Below are positions 14,280-27,067 of a stretch of 64,000 nt of DNA, in pieces (within the stretch, counting starts at the first letter, position 1; each line of letters begins with the position of its first letter). The stretch is from positions 2,363,001 through 2,427,000 of the forward strand of contig QVRM01002189.1 in the NCBI GenBank assembly GCA_003439945.1, written 5' to 3'. Made by a program: the position numbers and the translations under genes. Under the pieces are notes generated by a model. That model did not search any database and was not told where the DNA came from. It saw only the letters and a list, made by a program, of their open reading frames with translations. This DNA comes from Dermanyssus gallinae. Taxonomy: Eukaryota; Arthropoda; Arachnida; Mesostigmata; Dermanyssidae.

Positions 14280-15058
14280 CATTATTAGAATTTGGCCAAC
14301 TGACCGAGACGCTAGTTGATCTGGGCGCTCACCACCGGCTGCACATAGCAGGAGGCCGGGTCACTAGTCAAACTAAGATTGGATCCAGGTCCTTGAGAAA
14401 AACATACAACGCACAGTGTGCCCGACAACTACAGATGCAAAGTCCATGAGATCATCGAAAGACTTGAGCTTCCCACAGAAAAAGCGGTTTTCTTGGCCGC
14501 ACGAGGTACCTTCAGCGGCGGATTTCTCAGGGCTCTAGCGTGACGGCAGCTCGGCACTATACTAAACAACATCTCATTCCGCATTGTGTCGGCCCTCAGA
14601 ATCGGCGGGCCGGTATACGAACCACATATTTGCAAGGCCTGAGGAAAACCAGTGGAGAAGGGTGGCCTCCACCCAATAAGCTGCATCAAGATCCAAGGCT
14701 CCTAGGAACACCGAAATAAACGCAGTATTTCAAAGAGCTCTCCGTAGGGTGGGAATGCCGAAAATGGAAAAAATACACAGAGTTAAAGCCGAGATTAATT
14801 TCATGTCGATTGCAATGGAGACAATGGACCCGGTCAGCAGAAACACAAAAACGTTTATAAAATACTTGAGTGACCTAATATAAGCAAACATCGGAGATAC
14901 GCGCGAAGCGAGTTTCTGAGGCAGCTGCTTTCATTGGCAGTTTACAGAAGAAATGCCGCGCTGATATTAGGTGCGATGGGCTGAAAATAGCAAGCAGGAA
15001 ACCATTAAATAACAAGGATGTACATTCACACCTCGCAATAATAATAATAATAATAACT
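14280..15058 (+). mobile_element. Decayed LINE, C-terminal region with (AAT)n tail
   Basis: Frame-shifting fragments match in order the C-terminal region of a LINE type common in invertebrates: VHEIIERLELPTEKAV (from 14442), SFRIVSALRIGGPVYEPHIC (about 14570-14634), INAVFQRALRRVGMP (about 14713-14757), INFMSIAMETMDPVS followed by FIKYLSDLI (about 14792-14878) and GDTREASF (about 14890). At least four frameshifts or stops intervene. An (AAT)n run at about 15038-15057 is a plausible 3' tail. The RT part is absent, so this is a 5'-truncated insertion. Confidence 0.68.
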
Positions 15059-15284
15059 GGAGAGTGGAGCGGCCACCGTGTATGCTACGCAAGCATTTCT
15101 GCAAGCAGAAGGCTCAATAAAATTGCTAGGCTAGACCAAATTCATTTGGTACAATTACGAACGAGACAACATGACAAAACGATGTTTCTGAAGCAGATGA
15201 TGTTACTGACTGCTTGTAGAAGGAATGCGGCTTGCTGACACGAAATTAAATGATAACAGTGAAAACGCTTATTCAACACAAATG

Positions 15285-15290
<6 letters not shown>

Positions 15291-15327
<37 letters not shown>
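15291..15327. repeat. (TA)n array
   Basis: About 37 bp ending in tacatatgg. Confidence 0.93.
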
Positions 15328-15921
15328 GGAATCTAATACCAATAATTCCAAATTGTACGTGTAACTGGGATCCATTAGTGAAGCGTTGGGGCTGTGGGGA
15401 GCGTACAGTACATGTTGACAGGTAGGTGTATAACAATGCTACTACTCGTCAGAAGCTCTTTTTCTCTATTGACTTCCTTCAGCCAAGGACAACAACTTTT
15501 ATGGCATCGCCTTTTTTCCATTTGTACGACTATATTCTACACAAACGAACGCCAAATAAGATGAACTTGTGTCTATGAAAAAAAATCTATTATTGTATGA
15601 ATATGCATTATAGATATATGCCATGTCACCGCATATGACTTACTTAGGCATACCGATTCATATGTTAAGTGCAATAACTCGAGTTCTTACAAAACAGCCA
15701 AATAAGTACCATCGGCTGATAGAATCAGGAAGTGGGAAAATAGTCCGACATCAGCAACAAATAGCATTAATACATCGTAACTGAGAGATATGATGGTGCA
15801 TAGACACTTATTTCGCCACGGCAATTGTTGATCAATAACTTTGGCATGTAATAGTCTTATGTACCATGTAGGCAGCAGTAAACAGTTACTACTTAAAAAC
15901 AGTTTTAAACATTTATCTCTT

Positions 15922-15925
<4 letters not shown>

Positions 15926-15956
<31 letters not shown>
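15926..15956. repeat. (TA)n array, 31 bp
   Basis: Uninterrupted. Confidence 0.93.
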
Positions 15957-15958
<2 letters not shown>

Positions 15959-16172
15959 GTGCATAATGGTCTCCGATTCAAATCGCAAAAATAGCAGGTT
16001 CGGTTTTGAAGCACCCTGTTGAAGGGAGTACCTACGCTTGTAGATTTGGACACTAAAATATTCGAGACAAATCTACACAAAGAAAGCTGCATAAAATACA
16101 AAAGTAACAACACCATACAGCCCTTATACTATCAATATAAATTCTCGGGAGAACATATATATAGTATATCTG

Positions 16173-16308
<136 letters not shown>

Positions 16309-16862
16309 CCTTATCTTATGTACCTAAAGGAGTTTGTTCCGCAAAGGCAACACCATATGAATATATCTCAAAGGCTTGATTTATGTCGATTGAACAGCGC
16401 TGCCAATGCTAATTGAGCGAGGTAGAAGTGCTCAGTCGTGTACAGTCGATACGCAAAATCAGGCAAACTTCAAACGACAAAACCTCGGTTATCAATTCAA
16501 GTATCTGTCGCTCTGCAGGGCGGTTCTAGGACTGACTACAAGACTGTGTTATGACGCCGTGCCCCCTTTATCACACACTGCTTTAGCTGCCTATACAATC
16601 TCGTTCTTCTTTCGTCTTTATTCCTGTTCGTCTGACAGTGCAGTCGTGTGTGCATGCCTAAAAATTGCACCTGGCCTCCTTCAGCCTTCAAAGAATTGCA
16701 CACGAGAGCAACGCTAGCCTAGCTAACAAAGTTGATACGATCCACTTAGCTCTGGACGCCGTGACCTTCAGCTTTCGCCATCACCTGCCGTACGAATGCT
16801 TAGGTGCAACCTGCAGGTAGCATTCCACGAGGTTGTCTATTTAGTTCCACAACACCTAATTC

Positions 16863-16863
<1 letters not shown>

Positions 16864-16901
<38 letters not shown>
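16864..16901 (+). repeat. (CT)n array
   Basis: About 17 CT units, pyrimidine strand on +. Confidence 0.95.
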
Positions 16902-16903
<2 letters not shown>

Positions 16904-18039
16904 ATCTACTAATACATCATCTCTAGAGCAGTTGTGGCCATTGTCAATCAGTCAGCTACACACAACATAGCAATGTTTCTGCCCCAAACGACAAAAAATC
17001 TGCAGTCATCCAACATTAACATCAAGCATGCAGCTGTCGCCAATGGATCTCACCGAACGCAATCATTACAAACGGAGTTTTTTCTGAATGCACAGCAAGT
17101 TTCTCACTTGAATTGGAAGACAATGATAATAGGAATCGCAACAACCACGGTGATCTTTTGTTCGCATCTCACAAAAAGAGCAAGAACGCACGAACAAAAA
17201 AATCACCATTGCAATAGCCGCGCGTCGGCGTGATTCTGTTGAATTGAATGATCGAATGTAACGTTCGCATACGACGCATACACATCCCCCTCCAATCCGC
17301 AGGCCGATAGCTAGAAAGCAAACACAACTAACTGGAATCGCTCGAAACCAGTTTACATCGTTCCGTTTGGTCGGTCATCCCCCACAACCACCGAAGCGAA
17401 CTACATACATTCCTCTACCCGCTTCTTTTCTCCACGTACAAGTCTGCCTGCAGTACCGCGTCTCTATTTGCGGGCAGATTTCCGCACAGGAAATTTCCGA
17501 AGCGTCTTCTTTCCCGCTCTCTAGATCCACATATCTCTTCGACGAGTGTCTCGCGATCCCAAAACGACATCTGGATTCTGGATCCCATCGACGGCTTGAC
17601 GGCTGGAGACGTGAAAAAACGTTGCTGTAACGAGCTGTAAACGCTGTTTTAGAGCCGGCCAACGCCTTCAAACAAACGCCGAACCGAGCGAGCCTCGAAT
17701 CACCTGTCAGTCAATCACAAGATGAGTCAGCTGATGTCATAGGCTTTTTTCGACTCGTTAGGCGGCTATCAGAATGCAGGTCGTCGCAGCCGTATATGTG
17801 TCTATTGCTCCCGACCTTCTACCCACCTATGTCTGTCTACACGTACTACTACGATGGTGTCTGTGTTGGTGTGTATGACTGTAAACGCGGGCTCCGACGG
17901 CCAGAACGCAAGTTTCTCGCCAAACAACGAGGCCTGCTCTTCGAATGTTCATAGGTTTCAACTAATCAGCTGGCGGCCGTGCAGCAGTTCACCGTCATTC
18001 ATCCGTCATCTCAACACTAAATTACTCTGCGACAGCATC

Positions 18040-18222
18040 GCTCAAAGCAACAACAGCAACGAAGACAGCAACAACAACAACAACAACAACGTCAGCAGCA
18101 ACGACAACGACGACAGCAACAACAACGTCAGCGGCAACGACAACGACGACAACAACAGCAACAACGACGACCACAACAGCAACAACGACGACAACCACAA
18201 CAGCAACAACGACGACAACATT
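18040..18222 (+). repeat. Imperfect (AAC/GAC)n array
   Basis: CAA and GAC/GAT triplets alternate with a looser repeat of agcaacaacgacgacaacca. An Asn/Asp frame on + and Val/Leu frames on - are by-products. Confidence 0.88.
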
Positions 18223-19821
18223 GGCGGTAACTTTCCGACAGCGTAGTTGCAAACGTCGCTTGTGGACGCCGTTATGGCCGAACGTCGCCGAGTTAGAAAG
18301 ATCGACCAACGTCGGACTACGCGAAACGCTGCGAGCTGCGACTGAAGCGAGGACGGCAAAGCAAGGTAGCAGAAATAAAAATACTTTAAAACATGCATAC
18401 GTATGTACTTACATGTCGATATATTTATGGAAACAAAGATAAAGGGATATTGAATCAAGACGAATGCGTACATTTAAAGAGAGAGAGGGTAATTTGAGTG
18501 CCATTCCGTCTCGCCGTGAGGTAAGTACCACCAATAACTGCCCAAAATAAAATTATTCATAATATGCCGTTTTCTCACACACATGCGACTTTCGGTCTAC
18601 ATAGACGTCGTCCTAGATATACTGTAATATAAGCCTATAACCAAGCTGTCCTAAGGTCTGTATATCATAAAGACAAAACAAGAAGTCGATACCAAGTTTG
18701 TGGAATGGGACTTCCAGCTTTATTTGTATTCACAACAGGATTCAACGAGGAAACGCAGCGTCCATTCGGGGCACATTGTTGAACTGGGCTAATCCTGGGT
18801 TAGAGAACTCGTGATCACACGTTCGCGCGGCGACAATTGTCCACTCCAAAGTGCTGACATTGTGAAATTATATAAATAAAAATACACATATAGTTATAGT
18901 CTCTACTCAGCTGTTGAGCCGGACGGTCGCACTGGTGCGAGCTCCCGCTTAAATTGCCTAGATCGCAAGTTATATCTGGCTTTTTAACGGGAGTTTTGCC
19001 ACAGACCATCGTGGCCACCAGTGTGACCGAACTGTGAGATCCAACACCGTCAAACAGTTCCATTTTGCATTTAAAAGATGCAAAATTGTTATAATTCGCC
19101 GCGTCACTGTGTTAGATAGGTTAGCAGTGCGTTCACCATTGCAAAGGCCTGTCTGAAGTGCATTTTAGCGTTTTTAAGTGGAAGTGATTGTGCCGGTTTT
19201 TAGATTTAGGTGAGGTGAGTCTACCTATATAGTTGTTTTAGTGAAATATAGCGGCCCTAATTATATTTCACTAATTTTAACTTCTATATAGGTAAAGTGT
19301 ATACATTGGCTACAAAACCCAGACAGTGCATACATTGTATAGTGGTGTATCGATACGCTTTGTTTTGCTCTAAAATCGAACACTGCGTAGAGAATACAAT
19401 AAGCAACGATATATTGGGCAGCCATATCGTGTTTTTAAACCACTATATATTTTAATTGACTACCTACATACCTACTATATATTTGTAATAGATGCTTCAA
19501 TTCCACTGAATCGAAGAGACAGCAATTAATCTGTCTGATGCTAGTCTTCCATCTAATTACCACAAATATATATCTTAAACCGACACTACTATTGTACATA
19601 TTAATGTGCAATTTTTAACTTCTACTTTTTACGCTATTTTGCATAAATACAGTACGTGACAAAATATGACATAGTGCTCCCTGGGTAGAGACGAACAGAA
19701 TGATGGTCTAAAGACCGCTTCATTTTAGCGATTTTAACAACAACATCTGCGTAAAATCGCGCCATCGTTCGCGTACAAGACTTTTAAAGAAATCTTACCA
19801 CCGCTGTGGACCAAGACAACG
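18223..19821. other. No gene recognised; probable R2-element 5' region at the right
   Basis: A strong splice-donor-like gag|gtaagt occurs at 18520. From about 19100 the sequence may be retrotransposon 5' UTR, including the hairpin at 19223. Confidence 0.45.
19223..19293 (+). other. Imperfect hairpin upstream of the R2-type frame
   Basis: The outer stem acctatatag pairs with ctatataggt and the inner stem tagtgaaatata with tatatttcacta. Between them is an internal loop, and the terminal loop is 11 nt (gcggccctaat). It lies 529 bases before the retrotransposon ATG and may belong to its 5' UTR. Confidence 0.5.
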
Positions 19822-22800
19822 ATGGCATCACGTGACGGCAGCAACACCGCCGGAAGACTCAGCTGCCAGACTTGCGGGCGAGTATGCAAATCTGGCGCGG
19901 GCCTCGCGAGCCACATTAGATTGACTCACAATCAACGAGAAGTTCGTGCCACCTCCCAAACTCCTAACCGATCACAGACTAATAATTTGATTTTAAGTTC
20001 CTCACAAAACGACACTGCTGCTTCTAATGATAATTTTAACCCCCCTAGTACTTCACGCGTCTCCCAGCCAAATTGTAAATGTCCATCTAGTACTTGCTTA
20101 AAGGTCTTTAATTCTAAATCAGGTCTTAATTTACACCGTCGTCGTGCCCATCCGGACGAATATAATGAGAACATTTTAGCCCCCCCCTCTAAGAAGGCCA
20201 GATGGAACCCACAAGACCGTGAACTTTTAGCAACATTAGAAGCAGATTTTATATTAGATAATAATAACGAAACTCCTAGAGAAATTGACCACCTTTTAGC
20301 TACTAATTTTAACTCACGCACACCTGGGGCGATTAGGGGCCAACGTAATTCTCAGGCGCATAAGGATCTGGTAGAGGACCTCCTTAAAAAGAGGTCTCTC
20401 CTGGATTCCAACCTTGACGGATCTGAGCTTCCTGAGCGTAGTCGGCCTCGATACTCTGAATCAGATGGCCCCTATAATCCATCCCAAAAAGATATTATTA
20501 TATCTAAAATACAAGCCCTCACAAACACATTTCCCAAACGCAACATAATTTCAACAGACCTTACTCATCTGTCAAATATAATTTGCTCAGGTGAGGACCA
20601 CACTATCGCCTTAAACGAATTTCTGAACAAACATTTTACACACACTGTCCGACGTCGTGCCTTTAGAGAAACACCTTCCACTGAAGCGCGAGTATCTAAA
20701 AGGCAACAGCGACGTCAAGACTACGCAACCACTCAAAAACTTTTTAGCCAAAACCGATCCAAATGCGCTCATGAGGTGCTGGACGGCAAACACACCATAC
20801 ACAACATGCAGGCCACCGAAGTTGTAGAACACTGGGCCAACACGATGACACAACCACCCCCTGAACCACTCCCTTGCCCCGTATACACTCCCAACTCTGA
20901 TCTCTTTGAGGTTTCCCTCCCTATCTCCCTAAAGGAAACCCACGCAGCTCTCCGCGGACCTTCTAAAGCACTAGGCTTGGACGGGATTTGTCTTTCGTCC
21001 CTCCGTAAACTCCCGTTAGAAGTAGTCTGTTGTATTCTTAACATACTAATAATTAGCGATATTGCCTCAGCCCATGAAACTGCTCGCTTAGCGTTCATCC
21101 CTAAAATTAACAATGCCACATCCCCAAGCGATCTGCGACCCCTATCTATTAGTTCATACTTACAACGAACGCTTAACAAAATTCTCTCTAGACGCCTCCA
21201 GAACTCTATTAAGCTTCTCCCAATCCAGCGAGCGTTTCTCCCCTATAATGGTACCTTCGAGAATCTTGCGGTTCTGGATGGTATCCTTAACGATGCCAAG
21301 TCTGCAGGACGTGAGCTCAGACTTGCCTCAATCGACCTCCGTAAGGCGTTCGACATGGTGAGTCATGACTCCGTCCTGTGGTCACTCCGGACTCGCGGAT
21401 ACCCGGAGGTATTCATTAACTATATCGAACGCTTGTACCTCTCATCTAAAACTCTCATAGAATTTGGACAAGAATGTCGCACATTTCGGCCAACTAGGGG
21501 TGTTAGGCAGGGAGATCCTCTGTCCCCCCTCTTATTTAATCTAGTTCTCGACGACATTCTCTCAAAATTAGACCAAACTAATATCGGGTACCAACTTACT
21601 GATGACTTCCGCCTTATGGGCTTAGCCTTTGCGGATGATCTCATCCTCCTAGCCTCCACGAAATCCACTCTCTAACGGCTCCTTAATATTGCGGACCCAC
21701 TTTTAAAATCCCGAGGCCTTGAAATTAATACTAATAAAAGCTTTACTATCTCCCACCTATTTAATAGGAAGGAAGGTAAAGGTTTTATCAATACCGTATC
21801 AGAATTTAACGTTGGAGATCGGCAATTGCCAGCTAAAGGTATGAGCGATCGATGGAGATATCTTGGAGTCGACTTTGACAGCAATGGCAGAGTTGACTCC
21901 ACCAAGGATATACTCCTTAACTTACTCAACAGACTCACGATAGCTCCCCTTAAACCCCACCAAAGACTCATATTTTTGAAAGACTTTCTCATTCCCCGTC
22001 TCCTATATAAACTGGTCTCCGGTCCCAGACCATCTTACGCACTCCTTAGTGACCTAGATAAAGAGATCAGAAAGGTTGTTAAGTCGAAATGGCTTAAGCT
22101 CGAAAACTCGGTGCCGAACGCCTACCTGTACACGCACACAGCACACGGCGGTCTGGACATCCCCTGCCTCCAAACATTCATTCCCAGAATCCGCCTCTCC
22201 CGCCTGACAGCACTACAACACTCCACGCACCTTGGGGTCCAATGGATGCTAACCACCGAGCACTTTAAAAAAGATCTTGCGAAAACAAGACTTCTTTGTG
22301 AGCGCTTGGGAACCTCCATTGAGACCTCTACACAAGAGACCGATTACTGGTCTCAACAACTACACAACACGTTCGATGGGGCACATTTTAAAAAAGCACA
22401 CGAAACGCCCTTTGTACATTACTGGATTAAGGGTATGCCCTACCTATCTGGTAAGGAGTATTTAAACCTACTAAAGCTCAGGATCAACGCACTACCAACG
22501 CGTGCCAGATTGGCCAGGGGACGCCCGGGCTACAACAAACGTTGTAGGCACGGGTGTCATGCGCCTGAGACGTTGGCTCATGTCGCTCAGATGTGCGATA
22601 TAACACACAAACAAACCATAAAGAGACATGACGACGTCTGTGATCGCGTGGCGCGTCTTCTCCGCGAAAGGGGTCATGAGGTGGTTCGTGAGCGAGTATT
22701 CCGTCGACCGGGCGCATCGGGTCTAAAGCCCGACCTCGTAATAACAACACCTACCGAGGTCTGGGTTTTAGATGCCGAGGTTTGCGGCCCGAACCGGGAC

Positions 22801-23088
22801 CTGGCAAAAGCACGGCAAGACAAGATCGCCAAATATGACGTCGAGTTCCTAAGAGCGGCGCTCCCCTACCCGCAAAAACCTCGCAGATTCGGATCCATCA
22901 CTATCTCTATGAGTGGTGTATGGGACTCTGAATCTGCGAGGACGCTCTTGGGGCTCGGCGTCACGAAGAGGAATCTTATGGATCTCACCGTTTTAACTTT
23001 GCAAGGAACCTTGAGGATATATCGCTCGCACCGGATCCATAAGAGCGGGGGCTACCATCAAGCAAGGACACGGACAACTGATTCTTAA
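19822..23088 (+). CDS. R2-type retrotransposon polyprotein (ZnF-Myb-RT-CCHC-RLE), one in-frame stop
   Basis: The protein binds its target DNA, nicks it and reverse-transcribes its own RNA at the nick. Domains in order, numbering from the ATG: C2H2 finger 1 (C15, C18, H31, H36), C2H2 finger 2 (C87, C92, H105, H110), a Myb-like region starting at W128, RT with LASIDLRKAFDMV, RGVRQGDPLSPLLFN and the active-site FADD at 603-606, a CCHC knuckle (C908, C912, H920, C925) and an RLE nuclease motif KPD at 969-971 with D984 in VLDAEV. The frame is interrupted once, by TAA at 21673-21675 (codon 618), just after the RT active site; the same frame then runs on for 470 codons. The upstream frame is open back to 19738 without another ATG. 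Two fingers suit the multi-finger R2 clades. This copy is dead unless the stop is read through. Confidence 0.9.
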
Positions 23089-23175
23089 CTTCACGTGACA
23101 CCTTTTTATTACCATTTTTATTAAGGCGAGCACTGCCGAGTGTGCAAACGTATTGTAAATGATTAATAAATCATC
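19822..23175 (+). mobile_element. R2-superclade non-LTR retrotransposon, nearly intact
   Basis: One long frame with two zinc fingers, Myb, RT, CCHC and a restriction-like endonuclease identifies a site-specific, R2-type element. The 3' end is placed near 23175, where a short A/T-rich 3' UTR runs into ctatatatatattc. The 5' end is not determined and could extend back to about 19.1 kb, including the hairpin at 19223-19293. No 28S or other rRNA sequence flanks it, so it is either an off-target insertion or a lineage with another target. I could not identify a target-site duplication. Confidence 0.88.
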
Positions 23176-24297
23176 ACAATATTTTCTATATATATATTCA
23201 CAACAGTCAAGTTAACGAGCATCGAACTGGACAAATACATGCATACATACAACCAAACACCCGACATGAGCATGCGACGTTTACAATCGAAAATCAATCA
23301 ACCAGGTAAACGCTAACAGCACAACACCTGGGTGGTCAAGGCCGATGACGACGCAATGATGATGCAAACCTCCATCGACACGCAGAACTGCACGAGAAGA
23401 TAAACGAAGATAAGAGACCAGCGTTATACACACATGAACCATCAACGTGGTGGACGCAGCGTATCGAAAACAATGTTGTTGTCGTCGTCGTCGTAGCCGT
23501 CGTGAGGTGTGTTTAAGAAGTGTTTACCTGCCCAATATACCAGCATCGACACTCATAGACAGACTCTTTGACCACTTTGATCGAGCCATCTCCGTCAGTC
23601 CCCCCTCGGGATGCATCGATCTTTCCTCCGTTGACCGACCACATCGTCATGTCTATCCATTGCAGCATTCGTTTTGTCTCAGCATCAGCACTTGTCTGCT
23701 AATGGCGAACGGAACGAAGTTCCGCCGATTCCAATTTTGAGCTGCGCCGCTCGATTGGTCGAAGAAAGAATCGTCTTCGGTCATCTCTTCGTACGATGAT
23801 GATACGGATGGTAAAATCGCATGGTGGGAATGGCCGTGTATCGTGGGTGACAACGGTGCGAAGATGAAGACGGTGACGACGACGACGACGACTGACTTCG
23901 GCCATGAAGTCTAGGTCTCTGCTTCTGGCTCCGTTCTTTCGTCCAAAAAGAGGCTTGCTGGCTGACTAGCGGCTGACTGACCCACTTTGACCAGAGACCG
24001 GTTCGACCAGTGGCGACTGCTATTCACACAACAAAGTTCCATACGCTCAACCAGTTATCTACACACACACATGCTTATGATATATATATATATATATTCT
24101 GCTACACCCTATTGACAACAGATAATATCAACATGGGAACCTGGCACATAGGCATATAATCTTCTTCACCGTCTTTATCATCATCATTATCATCACTTCT
24201 TCTTCAACCTATTCACCGCCTGTTCCTGACTCCGTTCTCCAGAACGCTAACCATCTTCCTCGACTATTCCCTATCTGTTCCACGCTATTTCCCTCTC

Positions 24298-24300
<3 letters not shown>

Positions 24301-24338
<38 letters not shown>
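24301..24338. repeat. (TA)n array, 38 bp
   Basis: Uninterrupted. It ends at a GC-rich stretch (24390-24560). Confidence 0.95.
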
Positions 24339-24340
<2 letters not shown>

Positions 24341-24582
24341 GTCTTCGTCTGATTTTCTGCCATTTGGTGAGGATACATGACCAACGGTTAGTAAATGGCC
24401 CGCTCACTCGTCTAGCCTCGTCAACGGCCCGTCGGGCCGGTCCGTTCGGGCTCGGGGTGGGTGATGGTGGTATCCGTCTATTCGCGTGTGTGTTTGCCTG
24501 CTTGCCTATCTGGTTGTCGCCCGAAGCGAGCGCCTCACTTACTTCAGACGGCGGCCGCTAAACAACGACAGCAAGATCTTGT

Positions 24583-24675
24583 TGTTGATGTTGTTGTGGT
24601 GCTTGATGTTGATGTTGTTGTGGTGCCTGATGTTGATGTTGTTGTGGTTGATGTTGATGTTGTTGTTGTCGTACA
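24583..24675 (+). repeat. 24-27 bp repeat of GTT/GAT triplets, about four units
   Basis: The unit gttgttgtggtgcctgatgt+tgat recurs with small changes; it is compound and coding-like only by composition. Confidence 0.85.
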
Positions 24676-26343
24676 CCGACGTCGACCGATTGCAAGCGAC
24701 AACGACCGCTGCAGATAGAGACAGAGAGAAGCGAGATAGAGGGGTTCTGCGGCAATCATGTACGTAAGTATGTAAGCGGCCCCCGGCCGGGGTGGATGAC
24801 CGATGCCTGCCTGTTTGCGAGTCAACCAGTCCTGTCGCCAATGGACCTCCACCACCACCACCACCACCCGTGATGGTCTGATCAGCAATGCCACCGATGC
24901 CACCAAAAACGGCGCTCGCCGAAGAGAAACACAAACACAGTCCGATGAAACCGCGCAAGAAGCAGTGGAGGGAAGGAGCAAAAGCGAGGAACAGGCGGAA
25001 AACAGAGAGCTATAAAGAAAACGAGAAACGGAACAACAACAACGGATATAACCACGACAGACGCTAGAAGAAAAGCTGAAATAAAAAAAAGAGGAAGAAA
25101 AGAAAGAAGAAAATATGGAACCCCTGTTTCTAAACCGGGAAGCGGGAAGGCGAGCAAGGCGACAGCTACGCACCCCCGGGCGGTTACAACACCCCTCTCT
25201 ATGGAAGGTACCTTGTCGCCTGGCTGCAGCCGTTTCCAGAGCGAACAGCAAACTCAGGCATGTCGTCTACTCCGGTCGCGCCAGGAGGGGAGAATGAAAG
25301 CAAATTCGTGTAGTTGAATAGCAGTAGTGACAAAATGATTTCACATGACTAATAGCTACTAGGCGCTAGCACTATTTGCTAGTACCATGATGATTGTTGA
25401 TCGGTTCGAAGCATGACAAAAGAATCGAAACAAAATTGAGCACAAGCAAGGCTTGCTTGATTTTACCCGATAAAGCGTTGTCACAGCCAGAAATGGATTC
25501 GCCTGTTCTCTCTGCGGTCTGTCTGTGAGCTATCAATCATGTGCTCTAGCTTCCTTGTGTGTTACGTAGGCATTTACTGAGCGTGAGTAAACGAACTGCA
25601 CAGTTTTTCCTATGTACTACTCTGAATAACAATGTCCGGTCGTCGACAACCAACGTGTGTGCAGTTAGGATACATACTTCCGTTGTCGATGTTATATTAA
25701 CCCGAATATTAACCCTTCTTCCTTACTTACATAGAAATATAGGTGCCTAAGTGAAAACATAACCCTACCGCTTACAAACAGAACGTTTAAGACACTGTAT
25801 ATTGAATAAATATAAATAAACACTTTTTTCGTGCCAACCCATAAACTAGTCCATGCCGACTGCCATCGACTAACCTTCTCAGCGCATAGCTAGGTGAGCT
25901 TTGTTGTCTGTCCTCCGATACAAAATTAGGGAGTATCTATGAGTGATTTCCGCAATATACGCCATTTAGGAGTTATCAGTGGAATCACCATAACGCAACC
26001 GACCAGTTAGTTACTCGGCTGTGCTTTTAAATACGGAAGCTTGCTAACAAGCTCCGCTAACAAGCATTTTCCGAAGCTGAACCGTTCGTCGGAAACCGTC
26101 TATTCGATGATACCATACAGAGACACCCGACGTCGAGTATAGTCGACTAACCTGCTTTACGTATGTGTAACGCAAACGCCTGTCGGGAGACGAGACGTCG
26201 AGAACGATAAAACACTTGATGAGCAATAAAATAGCACGACAAGCAGTCTTTACGTTGACGCAGTCAGCGCGTTTTTTTTTTATTTCGTCGATAGGCCGGC
26301 ACACACAGCAGAGCAGAAGTTTTATCTTTCTTTTCTCTAGGTA

Positions 26344-26490
26344 ATAGTATATTATTTTTTACAAAAAATAGTAACAATAGCAACATATTATGTTTTACAA
26401 AAAATAGTAACAATAGCAACATATTATGTTTTACAAAAAATAGTAACAATAGCAACATATTATGTTTTACAAAAATAGCAACAAAAGCAA
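26344..26490 (+). repeat. 36-bp minisatellite, about 3.5 units
   Basis: The unit begins tattatgttttacaaaaaat and ends agtaacaatagcaaca; two consecutive units are identical and the outer ones slightly diverged. A (CAA)n stretch follows. The repeated Leu/Phe-rich frame on the - strand is a by-product. Confidence 0.92.
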
Positions 26491-27025
26491 CGGCAGCAGC
26501 AGCAACAACAACAACAACAACAACAACAATAAGAAGAACGGAAACAACAATAAGGTCGTGTCACATACATGTCATGAGACAACAACGTCAGTGCATCAGC
26601 GTCACACGGAAAAGATGCCGCCTAAGGCCTACCAGACCTTGCACTGTCGTCTTCTCCCTCCTTTTCTCCAGCTCTCTCTCTCTCTGCTGCCTGTTCGTTC
26701 AAAATGAGATGTTGCCGTGAGTCACGGTCAAAGTTGCACTATCAAAGTTGTTGCACTATCACTACCGATACAATGCTACAAGAGCACGACTAAACCCCGT
26801 TTCGTACACAGATCAACGGACAGACAGCCAGCGAGCCAGCCATTCGTGGTAGAACTTTAGACTAATGTATGCAACTACTGTCCTGTTAACGTATGTAGCT
26901 ATTAATCATTACCACGGAACGTGTACAACGCCACTGTTCTGCGTTGTTCTCTGCCGCTTCGGTGTGCCCTGCCAGAAAAATGTCTGCTGCTCAATTCGCT
27001 GATAGCGGCACGCAGGCTATGTATG

Positions 27026-27067
<42 letters not shown>

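Larger units (their letters stand above)
23176..26343. other. No gene recognised; GC-rich and trinucleotide-rich
   Basis: Contains (GTC)n near 23480, (GAC)n near 23875, the GTT/GAT repeat and (CCA)n near 24850. Frames of up to 235 codons on the - strand at 24544-25251 follow repeat composition. Confidence 0.6.

Noticed and set aside
19000..24000. rRNA gene context for the R2-type element
   Set aside because: I looked for 28S-like sequence at both ends and saw none.
24544..25251. 235-codon frame on the - strand
   Set aside because: Its last third reads the GTT/GAT repeat and the rest is Ser/Phe-rich without any family motif or supporting splice sites.
26344..26490. CRISPR-like regular repeat
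   Set aside because: Units are directly adjacent without variable spacers, and the DNA is eukaryotic; it is a minisatellite.
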